NCBI RefSeq assembly: GCF_902859645.1
Contig: NZ_CADIJR010000034.1
Location: 1 to 64,000 of the forward strand
DNA length: 64,000 nt
Direction: 5' to 3'
Source: Achromobacter insuavis
GTDB lineage: Bacteria; Pseudomonadota; Gammaproteobacteria; Burkholderiales; Burkholderiaceae_B
Shown here: piece by piece, positions 54,917-62,344 of the stretch
Position numbering within the stretch: the first letter of the stretch is position 1
Layout: every line of letters starts with the position of its first letter
Notes under the pieces: model-generated
What the model saw: only the letters and a program-made list of their open reading frames with translations
Databases searched by the model: none
Told to the model about the DNA's origin: nothing
Made by a program: the position numbers and the translations under genes

Positions 54917-56209
54917 ATGGCTACCGAGTACATCGACACCTATTACAAGCGCACGCTGGGCGATGCGCAGACCTACTACCCGCCGCTGGCGGGCGCGGCC
55001 GAGACCGACGTCTGCGTCGTGGGCGGCGGGCTGGCCGGCCTGACCACGGCGCTGGAACTGGCCCGCCGCGGCCACGCCGTGACGCTGCTGGAAGGGCGCC
55101 GCATCGCCTGGGGCGCCTCGGGCCGCAACGGCGGCTCGGTGTCGCCCGCGTTCTCGGCCGGCGCCGACGCCATCCGCAAGCACGTGGACGAAGACCACTA
55201 CCGCCAGCTGTACCGGCTGTCGATGGAGGGCGTCGACATCATCCGCGACAACATCCGCGACCTGCGCATCGCCGACGCCCACAAGGTCGACGGCCGCCTG
55301 CGGGTGGTGCGCTACGAGGCCAGCGACGCGCTGCGGCGCTATTGCGAGGACCAGTGGCGCGACTTCGGCCGCGACGTGCGCCTGCTGGGCCGCGCCGAGG
55401 TGCGCGAGCGGCTGCTGTCGGACGCCTACTTCCAGGGCATCGAGGACCTGTCGTCGTTCCACTTCCATCCGCTGAACTACGCCCGCGCCCTGGCGCGCGA
55501 GTGCGCGCGGCTGGGCGTGCGCATCCACGAGGATTCGCCCGTCACCCAGGCGCGTTTCGAGGGGCCGTCGCGCCAGCTGCGGACCGCCGCCGGCCAGGTC
55601 GACGCGCGCACCGTGGTGCTGGCCACCGGCGGCTATACCGGCGACGTGGTGCCGGCGCTGCGCCGGGCGATGCTGCCGATCGCCACCTACATCATGCTGA
55701 CCGAGCCGCTGGGCGAGCGGGTGCGCGAGGCCATCCGCACCCAGGCCGCCATCGGCGACGACCGCCGCGCCGGCAACTACTACCGGGTGCTCGATGGCGG
55801 CCGCATCGGCTGGGGCAGTAGAATCACCACCCGTGTCGATGATCCGCCCGATCTGGCCGAGTCCCTGCGCCGCGAACTGCTCAGCGTCTACCCCCAGTTG
55901 CAGGGGCTGCGCGTCGAGACCGCGTGGTCCGGGCGCATGGCCTACGCGCGGCATCTGATGCCGCAGATCGGCAAGCTGGCGCCCGACGTCTGGTACTGCA
56001 CGGCCTTTGGCGGGCACGGCATGAACACCACCGCCATCGGCGGCCGCGTCGTGGCCGAAGGGATTTCCGGCGACAGCCAGCGTTACCGGCTGTTCGAGCC
56101 GTTCGGGCTGGCCTGGAACGGCGGGGCGCTGGGCACGGCGGCGGTTCAACTCACATATTGGTCTTACCAGGCGCGCGATTGGTGGCGGGAGCGGCAGTCG
56201 CGGGCATGA
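54917..56209 (+). CDS. FAD-dependent oxidoreductase, probable L-pipecolate oxidase (AmaA-like)
   Basis: A 430-residue DAO-family flavoprotein. The dinucleotide-binding motif is VCVVGGGLAGLTTALELARR (about 32-51), followed by GWGASGRNGG-type sequence (here AWGASGRNGGSV). WSGRMAYARHLMPQIG and FGGHGMNTT belong to the C-terminal cap. The closest types are OrdL/PuuB and AmaA. With the AmaB-like dehydrogenase divergently encoded, oxidation of L-pipecolate to piperidine-6-carboxylate is a good hypothesis. Gamma-glutamylputrescine oxidase is the main alternative. Confidence 0.82.
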   Translation: MATEYIDTYYKRTLGDAQTYYPPLAGAAETDVCVVGGGLAGLTTALELARRGHAVTLLEGRRIAWGASGRNGGSVSPAFSAGADAIRKHVDEDHYRQLYRLSMEGVDIIRDNIRDLRIADAHKVDGRLRVVRYEASDALRRYCEDQWRDFGRDVRLLGRAEVRERLLSDAYFQGIEDLSSFHFHPLNYARALARECARLGVRIHEDSPVTQARFEGPSRQLRTAAGQVDARTVVLATGGYTGDVVPALRRAMLPIATYIMLTEPLGERVREAIRTQAAIGDDRRAGNYYRVLDGGRIGWGSRITTRVDDPPDLAESLRRELLSVYPQLQGLRVETAWSGRMAYARHLMPQIGKLAPDVWYCTAFGGHGMNTTAIGGRVVAEGISGDSQRYRLFEPFGLAWNGGALGTAAVQLTYWSYQARDWWRERQSRA

Positions 56210-56221
56210 CAGGGTGTACAG

Positions 56222-56806
56222 ATGCAAGGCAACAAACAGAGCGTGTTGGCACAACGGCTGCGAGCCCTGCGCCAGGCGCGCGATTGGACGCTCAAGCAGG
56301 CGGCGCAGGCCACCGGCGTGTCCGCGTCCACGCTCTCGAAAATCGAGAACGGCCTGCTCTCGCCCACCTATGACAACCTGATCAAGATCGCCGCGGGCCT
56401 GGACCTGGACGTGGCCGAGCTGTTCACCGCCTCGGACGCCCACATGGGCACCGGCCGCCGCAGCCTCAGCCGCCAGGGCGAGGGGCGCCAGTACGAAACC
56501 CCGTATTACGACCACCGCTTGCTCTGTACCGCGCTGTCGCACAAGCGCATGATGCCGTTCCACACCCGCGTCAAGGCGCGCTCGTTCGACGAATTCCAGG
56601 ACTGGAGCCGCCATGGCGGGGAGGAATTCGTCTACGTGCTGGAAGGCGAGGTCGAGCTGTACACGGAGTTCTACGAGCCGGCACGGCTGAAGACGGGCGA
56701 GAGCTTCTATATCGACAGCCGCATGGGCCACCGGGTGATCAGCCTGAGCAAACAGGACGCGCTGGTGCTGTGGGTGTCCACCCACGCCGACCTGGGCGAG
56801 GAGTGA
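56222..56806 (+). CDS. XRE-family regulator with cupin domain
   Basis: A 194-residue regulator: N-terminal helix-turn-helix (about 8-65, WTLKQAAQATGVSASTLSKIE) and C-terminal cupin (about 110-185, SRHGGEEFVYVLEGEVELY and GHRVISLSKQDALVLWVST). Cupin-XRE proteins often sense an amino acid or amine and control its catabolic genes. It lies 12 bases after the FAD oxidase and is probably cotranscribed with the operon it regulates. Confidence 0.93.
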   Translation: MQGNKQSVLAQRLRALRQARDWTLKQAAQATGVSASTLSKIENGLLSPTYDNLIKIAAGLDLDVAELFTASDAHMGTGRRSLSRQGEGRQYETPYYDHRLLCTALSHKRMMPFHTRVKARSFDEFQDWSRHGGEEFVYVLEGEVELYTEFYEPARLKTGESFYIDSRMGHRVISLSKQDALVLWVSTHADLGEE

Positions 56807-56915
56807 ACCGTTCCAGCGACTGATAAACCGGGCGGTGCGGCCCGGCGGCGCCACGGGCCGTCCGCAACAGGGTAAAATGCGCCGCCCGGACTGGTTCCGG
56901 ACAGTCACGCACCGC

Positions 56916-56992
56916 GCGGCAGTAGCTCAGCTGGATAGAGCACGGGCCTTCTAAGCCCGGGGTCGGGGGTTCGAGCCCCTCCTGCCGCGCCA
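56916..56992 (+). tRNA. tRNA-Arg (anticodon UCU)
   Basis: A 77-base cloverleaf with encoded CCA. Acceptor GCGGCAG (56916-56922) pairs with CTGCCGC; T8 and A9 follow, then the D arm GCTC/GAGC; the anticodon loop CTTCTAA reads TCT at 56950-56952; the T arm contains TTCGAGC. It reads AGA (and AGG) codons, rare in this GC-rich genome. The 348 bases after it (56993-57340) are less GC-rich and show no convincing gene, and no integrase is adjacent. Confidence 0.97.
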
Positions 56993-57340
56993 GAAAGCCT
57001 AATAATTACAATAGTTTAGGGCTTCTTCAAAAACGCCGCGATGCTAAGCGTTGGAACAAAAAAGCCAGGGTTAGAATTTCACTCGGTTGCCGAAGCCGTT
57101 TTGATGTGTCGGCGGTCGTAGTGTCGATGGGTCGTCGCGGGGTTCGCGTGGGTTGCAAAGTCGTATGCGTCGGCGTCTCGATTTTGAAGCTTCGGAGAGC
57201 AGGCCGGAGGCCCGATCAGGTCAGCAAATGCTGGCGCGGTGACCGACCCGGCTTGCCATTCTGCTCATGTAAACTTGTGCCCGCCATTGCCCGGTGGTTC
57301 ATCTGCGGGTCAACTACGCCTTGCATAAGGACATCAAGAA

Positions 57341-57577
57341 ATGCTGAAGATCGAGAAGTTCATCGATGGCCAACACGAAAAAACGATCAAGGCGCCAGCC
57401 TTCTTGGTTTCTCTTGCCAGCAAGATGCTACCGGAGTCGGGGCACTCCAAATTGATGGCTCAGGGGATCAATCTGCGCGCAATGGCGCAGGCGAAGCGAA
57501 GCGGTACCGCATATTCCACTTCCTTCTCGGTCCGTGAGCGCGGGATCAGCAAGCGAATTGTGGTTTCGCTTGCCTGA
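57341..57577 (+). CDS. Small hypothetical protein
   Basis: A 78-residue, basic, soluble-looking protein (starts MLKIEKFIDGQHEKTIKAP). AAGGA lies nine bases before the ATG. No known family is recognised. It sits in the low-GC accessory patch after tRNA-Arg. The C-terminus (SVRERGISKRIVVSLA) has an alternating pattern that could be a beta strand. A longer overlapping frame (57106-57537) has no such signal and is regarded as a shadow. Confidence 0.55.
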   Translation: MLKIEKFIDGQHEKTIKAPAFLVSLASKMLPESGHSKLMAQGINLRAMAQAKRSGTAYSTSFSVRERGISKRIVVSLA

Positions 57578-57602
57578 CCCGACCACCCATAGTGGGTAGG
57601 GG

Positions 57603-57680
57603 CTACAGCTTTCCGCTGCGGTCCAGTACGCTGAGAATGGGCGCGAGGATGTCGAGCAGGGCTTCGATGAACTTGAGCAT
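57603..57680 (-). CDS. Tiny hydrophobic/amphipathic peptide (25 residues)
   Basis: A 25-codon frame whose product is mostly one helix: FIEALLDILAPILSVLD between a short Met-Leu-Lys start and a basic SGKL end. Size and pattern recall type I toxin peptides such as TisB, but there is no sequence identity I can assert. Shine-Dalgarno is weak (GGA about nine bases before). A second tiny frame lies just upstream on the same strand, at 57754. Function unknown; it may be a chance frame. Confidence 0.4.
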   Translation of the reverse strand: MLKFIEALLDILAPILSVLDRSGKL

Positions 57681-57753
57681 GGTGATTCCGAGAAGTGAGG
57701 TGATGGGGCGGGCCTGGCCTGGCCTTTTACGTCGCCAGGGCGGACGTCGCGGC

Positions 57754-57810
57754 TTAGCTGCAGCGGGTGAGAAGGAACAGCATCAACGCGAACACGAAGT
57801 AGATTGGCAT
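57754..57810 (-). CDS. Tiny hydrophobic peptide (18 residues)
   Basis: An 18-codon frame with a strong ribosome-binding site (GGAGAC six bases before ATG 57810). The product is one hydrophobic segment, IYFVFALMLFLLT, ending in a basic RCS. Very small membrane peptides of this kind are often missed by gene finders. A longer frame to 57936 contains it but lacks a comparable start signal. It may form a pair with the peptide at 57603. Confidence 0.5.
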   Translation of the reverse strand: MPIYFVFALMLFLLTRCS

Positions 57811-58081
57811 GGATGTCTCCGAGTGAAGGCCAAACTTGGGGGATGAAGAGACCCTGAAAAAGCTGCCTCTACCAAGATGTAGCGACGCTCGAGCAAACTG
57901 CCTCATAGTCAGCGCTGAGAGGGAGAGGGCGCACACCAGGCCGACATCATCCTGTCGAGTCTTCTATGGCTGCTGGTGATACAAAATTCTTCTCGCATGA
58001 CGGCAACTGGCCAGGTGACACCAAGCCTATTGATGGACGCAGAGCCTCTCCATAAGATCGAACCTCAAGGAGAAAGACGTC

Positions 58082-58258
58082 ATGACCAACCCATTGAACA
58101 TTGTTGGCAATGGCGACACGGGCGATGAGCAAATTGACGGGATAGCGAACAAGCTCATGTCCGGGGAAAAGCTTGGCGATTACGAACTCCACCTACTTGT
58201 GGATATCTATCTTGTGCATGCGAAGCTAGGAAACGCCGCGGCATTTAGGCAGGAATAG
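58082..58258 (+). CDS. Small acidic hypothetical protein
   Basis: A 58-residue protein (MTNPLNIVGNGDTGDEQIDG...) with a clear AAGGAG about eight bases before the ATG. It is acidic, with a predicted helix in its second half (GDYELHLLVDIYLVHAKLG). No family is recognised. It lies in the accessory patch after tRNA-Arg and is followed by leftward genes. The opposite-strand frame 57947-58192 is taken as its shadow. Confidence 0.6.
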   Translation: MTNPLNIVGNGDTGDEQIDGIANKLMSGEKLGDYELHLLVDIYLVHAKLGNAAAFRQE

Positions 58259-58289
58259 CTCCGAGCACGCGGGACAGGAGCTGGGCCTG

Positions 58290-58490
58290 TCACCACGAGC
58301 TTGCCATCCCGCCGCAAGCTTGAATCGCAATGGCGGCAATTTCGTCGCACCTGCGCCGTGCCTTCCACATGCAATTCCACATTTGGTCATGGCAATTGCG
58401 TCGCCGCATCGCCTTCTCGGCATAGTTCCGGTCGGCGATCGCCTCCAGCAGCATGTTGCGCCAGCCTGCCATAGCTTTATCTAAATCCAT
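58290..58490 (-). CDS. Small basic Cys-containing hypothetical protein
   Basis: A 66-residue protein starting MDLDKAMAGWRNMLLEAIADRN (shown in part as MDLDKAMAGWRNMLLEAI) with four Cys residues and several Arg runs. A GAGGGGG stretch lies upstream of the ATG at 58490. Its frame runs on upstream, in another reading, through the disrupted gene at 58505-58736. No family is recognised. Confidence 0.5.
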   Translation of the reverse strand: MDLDKAMAGWRNMLLEAIADRNYAEKAMRRRNCHDQMWNCMWKARRRCDEIAAIAIQACGGMASSW

Positions 58491-58504
58491 GGTTACTGCC
58501 CCCT

Positions 58505-58736
58505 CTACTGGGCTTGAGGCGCGGGGCCGAACTGCATGACTGAGATTTCGGCCACTTCGCCCCATCGGGCACTCAGCGCCACACGCTGCGCGGGGTTGCC
58601 CGAGAAATCCCAGGTGAACTGGTGGCCGTGGTGGTCGAGGTAGGAATCGGCGCGCACGCGCAGGGCCATGGAGAGCGCGGGGGGCGAATGCGTCAATGTC
58701 GAAATCGTCGCTGTCGCTGCCTACCAGATCAAACAT
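58505..58736 (-). pseudogene. Hypothetical gene broken by a frameshift at a six-C tract
   Basis: Read leftward, an acidic N-terminal frame (MFDLVGSDSDDFDIDAFAP) loses sense after a run of six C (58684-58679, seen as G6 on the + strand). Dropping one C joins it smoothly to a second frame, MALRVRADSYLDHHGHQFTW then DFSGNPAQRVALSARWGEVAE, ending at 58505. The combined product would be about 76 residues. It is either a decayed gene, a sequencing indel, or a slippage-regulated gene. The 3' half alone could still start at ATG 58669. Confidence 0.45.
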
Positions 58737-58816
58737 CACGATGGGTTGCCGACCTGGCAATTACTAGAACAATCAAGCCAGCGTTGGAAAGTTGCCGACG
58801 ATGCGAAGGACTGGCC

Positions 58817-59212
58817 TCAGGCCGCGGACGCGGACATTTCGTGTTCGGCGGCCATGGCCAGGAACGCGGAGCGGGACATGCGGCGGGCCTCGGCGGCCTG
58901 GTCGATGCGATGCACCAGGTTCTCGGGCAGGCTGATGTTCAGCCTGACGGCTTTGGTGTTGACCTTGGACAGATCGATATCGACCATCATCCAGTAGCCG
59001 CCCTGGAAGTCTTCGTGGCTCATCCACGCTTCAGGCGTTGAGGGCGCGGGGATGCCCGCGGTGTCGCCGTGGAAATGCGCTTCCACGGCTTCCTGGGCCG
59101 CGCGCGGCAGATCCTGCAGATCGTCCGCGGCCGCGAAACAGCCGGGAAAATCCGGGAAGGATGCCCCGTAGGCGCTGCCTTCATCCTTGTGTACGTGGAC
59201 CGGGTAGAGCAT
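58817..59212 (-). CDS. hicB: HicB-family antitoxin
   Basis: A 131-residue HicB. The N-terminal partial RNase H-like fold has the motif ASFPDFPGCFAAADD, and a C-terminal ribbon-helix-helix (VRLNISLPENLVHRIDQAAE) would bind its own promoter. It normally neutralises HicA, an mRNA interferase. Here the hicA gene directly upstream is truncated, leaving hicB as an orphan antitoxin or a regulator. Start ATG 59212. Confidence 0.9.
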   Translation of the reverse strand: MLYPVHVHKDEGSAYGASFPDFPGCFAAADDLQDLPRAAQEAVEAHFHGDTAGIPAPSTPEAWMSHEDFQGGYWMMVDIDLSKVNTKAVRLNISLPENLVHRIDQAAEARRMSRSAFLAMAAEHEMSASAA

Positions 59213-59232
59213 TCGGATCTCCAAAGGGGCGG

Positions 59233-59349
59233 CTAACGCAGGCCGGCTTGTTTGAGGATGCTGCGCAGGGTCTGCATCGGCAGGTCTTTCTTGGGGTGCG
59301 GCACCGTGACCTTGCCAGGTTTGGCCGGATGCTTGAATTGATCCCACTT
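59233..59349 (-). pseudogene. hicA: 5'-truncated hicA toxin gene
   Basis: The leftward frame ending at TAG 59233-59235 reads WDQFKHPAKPGKVTVPHPKK then DLPMQTLRSILKQAGLR, the C-terminal two thirds of HicA. The N-terminal part with the catalytic His (GSHHQF in the family) is missing: just upstream the similarity stops and an in-frame stop occurs at 59386-59388 with no start codon between. The break coincides with the start of the SH3-domain gene on the other strand, suggesting a recombination junction. Confidence 0.8.
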
Positions 59350-59360
59350 GAGGTTTTTCC

Positions 59361-59735
59361 ATGACTGTCGAACACGCCTATATCGTCATCGCGCCGCATG
59401 TCAGCGAATTCCCCGAGCCCCTGGTCTTGAAAACGGGCGATCGCGTATCGGTCGGAGAGGTCTATGACGGGCCGGAAGGTTGGCCCGACTGGTACCTGTG
59501 CTCGGCGCCCGGGCAAGAGGCGGGTTTCGTGCCCGGGCAGATCCTGGCGCGGCACGGGGACGGCACCGCTTCGTTGCGGGAGGACTTCACCAACAAGGAA
59601 TTGGATGTGGTTCCGGGCGAGATCCTGCATGGCGGGCGTCAACAAAACGGGTGGGTGTGGGCGACGAGATTGTCCGATGGGGCTGCCGGGTGGGTCCCAC
59701 TGGAGAATGTGCGCGTACGCGCGCATGAGGCATGA
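59361..59735 (+). CDS. SH3-like domain protein
   Basis: A 124-residue protein of two SH3-like halves (about 10-60 and 65-120). The pattern LKTGDRVSVGEVYDGPEGWPDWYLC is repeated loosely as DFTNKELDVVPGEILHG...GWVWATRL, each ending with a GFVPGQIL or GWVPLENV type strand. No signal peptide or enzyme motif is visible. Proteins of this kind are usually ligand- or peptide-binding. It starts about 11 bases from the broken end of hicA, so it may have arrived with the event that truncated that gene. Confidence 0.75.
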   Translation: MTVEHAYIVIAPHVSEFPEPLVLKTGDRVSVGEVYDGPEGWPDWYLCSAPGQEAGFVPGQILARHGDGTASLREDFTNKELDVVPGEILHGGRQQNGWVWATRLSDGAAGWVPLENVRVRAHEA

Positions 59736-59905
59736 ATGCCCGCCAGGCATTGGGCTTTTTGCCGCTGTCGCAATGAGATTTCCGGTGTGGTGGCGCGCGC
59801 ACGGCAACCCATGATTGCAACGAGGCAGTCTATGACGCCAGCAGCCTTGACGCGGCGGCCGTGGGCGAAAACTCGGACGCCTGGACATGGCGTATCCTTC
59901 GCAGC

Positions 59906-60907
59906 ATGACGCTGGGTACAAAAATCAAAGAGACGCCGCGGGTTTGTCTGCGATTGCGGCAGCGCTGGGTTCGCCTGCTGCTATCGGCCGCCATCCTGGC
60001 CGCCTGCCTGCCCGTCCACGCCCAACTGATCGAGCAGGGCCGCTTGCCGCGCCCCGACGGCTCGTCGATCGCCTATTACCTGCAGCAGCGCGATCCGGCG
60101 CGGGCCGCCGACAGCCTGCTGGTGGTGGCGCAGGGATCCGACTGCAACAGCGTCCGCCACAACCGCGCGATCCGCGAGCAGCTGTGGCGGGCGCTGCCGG
60201 CGGCCGATGTGTTGACGGTCGACAAGTACGGCATCGATGCGGCCTTGCCCTATCAGCAGGACGACGGCGAGAACCGCGCCGATTGTCCGCGGGCGTACCT
60301 GCTGCATGACGACTTCGACCAGCGCGTGCGCGACTACGAGGCCGTGATCGCTTTGCTGCGCCGTCATGGCGCGTACCGGCGCGTGGTGGCGTTGGGCGGC
60401 AGCGAAGGCGCGGTGGTGGCCAACCTGCTGGCCGCGCGCGGCGGGGCGGTCGACGCCAGTATCGCCTTCAATGGCGGCGGGCGCTGGTTCCTCGACGATG
60501 TGCTGCACACCATCGAGGCCGGCGACACGCCGGACGAGGCCAAGGCGGCCTCGGCGGCGGGGTTCCGGGAGTTCGCCGCGTTCCTGCGCGAGACGCCGTC
60601 GTCGGACTTGGTCGCCAGCAGCCACGGCCACGCATGGTGGCGGCAGGCGCTGGCGCTGGATCAACAGGCGGTGCTCGCGCGCGTGCGCACGCCGTTGCTG
60701 ATCGTGCAGGGCGGGCGCGACGCCTCGGTGTCGCCGGGGGCGGTCGAACGCATGGTCGAGGATCTGCGGCGCGCGGGGCAGCGCAATATCGCCTATCGCG
60801 CCTATCCGCGGCTGGACCATGGCCTGCGCGACGCGGACGGCGTCAGCCGCATGGGCGAGGTGGCCGACGACATGGCCGCGTGGCTGCGCGATCTGCCGGC
60901 GCCCTGA
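59906..60907 (+). CDS. Secreted alpha/beta hydrolase
   Basis: A 333-residue alpha/beta-fold protein with a signal peptide (VRLLLSAAILAACLPVHAQ, cleavage near residue 40). LLVVAQGSDCNSV is the oxyanion region, GGSEGAVVANLLA the nucleophile elbow (Ser), VQGGRDASVSP the Asp and RLDHGLRD the His. It is probably a periplasmic esterase or peptidase; substrate unknown. Start ATG 59906 is preferred; an in-frame GTG at 59861 would lengthen the signal region. Confidence 0.83.
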   Translation: MTLGTKIKETPRVCLRLRQRWVRLLLSAAILAACLPVHAQLIEQGRLPRPDGSSIAYYLQQRDPARAADSLLVVAQGSDCNSVRHNRAIREQLWRALPAADVLTVDKYGIDAALPYQQDDGENRADCPRAYLLHDDFDQRVRDYEAVIALLRRHGAYRRVVALGGSEGAVVANLLAARGGAVDASIAFNGGGRWFLDDVLHTIEAGDTPDEAKAASAAGFREFAAFLRETPSSDLVASSHGHAWWRQALALDQQAVLARVRTPLLIVQGGRDASVSPGAVERMVEDLRRAGQRNIAYRAYPRLDHGLRDADGVSRMGEVADDMAAWLRDLPAP

Positions 60908-60950
60908 CGCGGGCTTTCTACAATAGCGGTTCGTTGCCCAAGGACAGGCC

Positions 60951-61538
60951 ATGCCCACGCCCGAAGACATCATGCGGCACTACGACTCGGATCCCGACGA
61001 GGATCCGTGGGTGCGCGGCAAGCCGGCGCCGGAAGCGGTGGCGGTGGCGCCGTACGACCCGGACTGGCCCGCGCGCTATGCGCGCCTGGCCGCCGACATC
61101 GCGGCGGCGCTGGGGCCGGCGGCGCTGCGCATCGACCACGTGGGGTCGACGGCGGTGCAGGGGTTGCCGGCCAAGCCGGTGGTGGACATCGACGTGGCGG
61201 TGGCCGACCCGGCCGACGAGGCCGCTTACGTGCCCGCGCTGGAAGCGCTGGGTTATGTGCTGACGATCCGCGAGCCGTCGTGGCACCAGCATCGCTGCCT
61301 GCAATTGGCGGCGCCGCGCGTCAACCTGCATGTGTTCGGCCCGGATTGCCCCGAGAACATCCGCCACCGCATGTTCCGCGACTGGCTGCGCGCGCATGAC
61401 GATGACCGCGATCGCTACGCGGCGGCCAAGCATGCCGCCGCGCAAGGGGTGGACCAGGTGGCCGACTACAACCTGCGCAAGCAGGCGGTGATCCGCGATA
61501 TCTACGAACGGATGTTCCGGGCGGCCGGCTTTCTCTAG
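60951..61538 (+). CDS. GrpB-family (nucleotidyltransferase-like) protein
   Basis: A 195-residue UPF0157/GrpB protein with the motif IDHVGSTAVQGLPAKPVVDI (GS-TA...D-x-D of the nucleotidyltransferase fold) and PRVNLHVFG and RHRMFRDWLRA later. The family occurs alone or joined to kinase domains; the reaction is not firmly known. ATG 60951 follows AAGGA. It is 43 bases after the hydrolase gene. A tandem repeat lies just after its stop. Confidence 0.92.
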   Translation: MPTPEDIMRHYDSDPDEDPWVRGKPAPEAVAVAPYDPDWPARYARLAADIAAALGPAALRIDHVGSTAVQGLPAKPVVDIDVAVADPADEAAYVPALEALGYVLTIREPSWHQHRCLQLAAPRVNLHVFGPDCPENIRHRMFRDWLRAHDDDRDRYAAAKHAAAQGVDQVADYNLRKQAVIRDIYERMFRAAGFL

Positions 61539-61573
61539 CGTTCGCTTGCGGATCCGAACGATGGCGCGCTGAC

Positions 61574-61663
61574 GATGCGTCGGGCGCCGATGCGTCGGGC
61601 GCCGGTGCGCCGGGCGCCGATGCGCCGGGAGTCAATGCGCCGGGAGTCAATGCGCCGGGCGCC
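61574..61663 (+). repeat. 15-bp tandem repeat, six copies
   Basis: Six contiguous units of GATGCGTCGGGCGCC and close variants (copies begin at 61574, 61589, 61604, 61619, 61634 and 61649; fourth and fifth end in GAGTC). It lies in the 157-base gap between the GrpB gene and a leftward lipoprotein. Units keep frame, so it reads as a pentapeptide repeat on both strands, but no gene signal supports coding. Confidence 0.9.
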
Positions 61664-61695
61664 TGCGCGGCCGCGCCCGGCGGCGGTCGCCGGGA

Positions 61696-62184
61696 TCAGC
61701 CGCCGCTCAGGAACAGCTTGTCGCAGTAGCTGCCGAGCAGGTCGTACGACACGATGGTCTTGTTGGCGTCGGTGGTGAACGACATGTAGCAGGATTCGCC
61801 TTCCTGGGTGTAGTAGCCCGTCGGCGCGGTGTTCTGCTGGTAGATCGGGATGGCGCCCTGGCCGCCGCCGGCCGGCAGCACCGTGACCAGCGTGCTGCCC
61901 GTCGACGCCGTGCCGGTCTGGACGAAGTTCCGGTGCTGGGTCGAGCCGTAGCGGCTCCAGGTATGCACGTAGCGCGGGTTCTGCGGGGTGCCGATGTTGG
62001 GATAGGCGGCCGAGCCGCCCTGGGCATCCTCGGGGCCGAACTGCGCGGTGACCGCGTCGAGGTTCTGGCCGATCATGCTGTTGGCGTAGCGGTTCAGCTG
62101 GTTGGCGGGCGGGTGGTAGACGCAACCGCTCACCAGGGCGAAACCCAGGGCGGCGGAACCGATGGACAGGGTGCGGCGGATCAT
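61696..62184 (-). CDS. Small lipoprotein
   Basis: A 162-residue predicted lipoprotein: signal IRRTLSIGSAALGFALVSGC gives a lipid-attached Cys at 21. The mature protein has the segment SMIGQNLDAVTAQFGPEDAQ, an SmpA/OmlA-like start, and ends with two Cys (ESCYMSF, GSYCDKLF) that may form a disulphide. Location is probably outer membrane. The family is not otherwise recognised. The 160-base gap to the glycosyltransferase gene contains nothing recognisable. Confidence 0.8.
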   Translation of the reverse strand: MIRRTLSIGSAALGFALVSGCVYHPPANQLNRYANSMIGQNLDAVTAQFGPEDAQGGSAAYPNIGTPQNPRYVHTWSRYGSTQHRNFVQTGTASTGSTLVTVLPAGGGQGAIPIYQQNTAPTGYYTQEGESCYMSFTTDANKTIVSYDLLGSYCDKLFLSGG

Positions 62185-62344
62185 GAGGCGCTTCTCGTGA
62201 AGTCCGAAAGCGCGAATTCTATTTCCAGGTCGGCCCAGACAGGAAATCGTCAGCGTAAAAGACGTAACCAGGTATATGCGGCGCGGCTCGAGGACGGGCT
62301 CGAACGCGTCACGGGCTCGTCCGGGATGCCGCTCGCGGCGGCGC

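Noticed and set aside
54866-56908. A 680-codon minus-strand frame opposite the FAD oxidase and regulator
   Set aside because: No recognisable domain or start signal; the sense genes have clear motifs.
57106-57537. A 143-codon frame overlapping the small gene at 57341
   Set aside because: Composition is irregular, there is no ribosome-binding site, and the 78-codon frame has better start spacing and a protein-like pattern.
57947-58192. An 81-codon minus-strand frame
   Set aside because: It is antisense to the 58-codon gene at 58082, which has a strong AAGGAG signal.
61575-61778. A frame of RRAP/RRES pentapeptides over the 15-bp tandem repeat
   Set aside because: The repeats alone create it; no upstream start signal, and it runs antisense into the lipoprotein gene.
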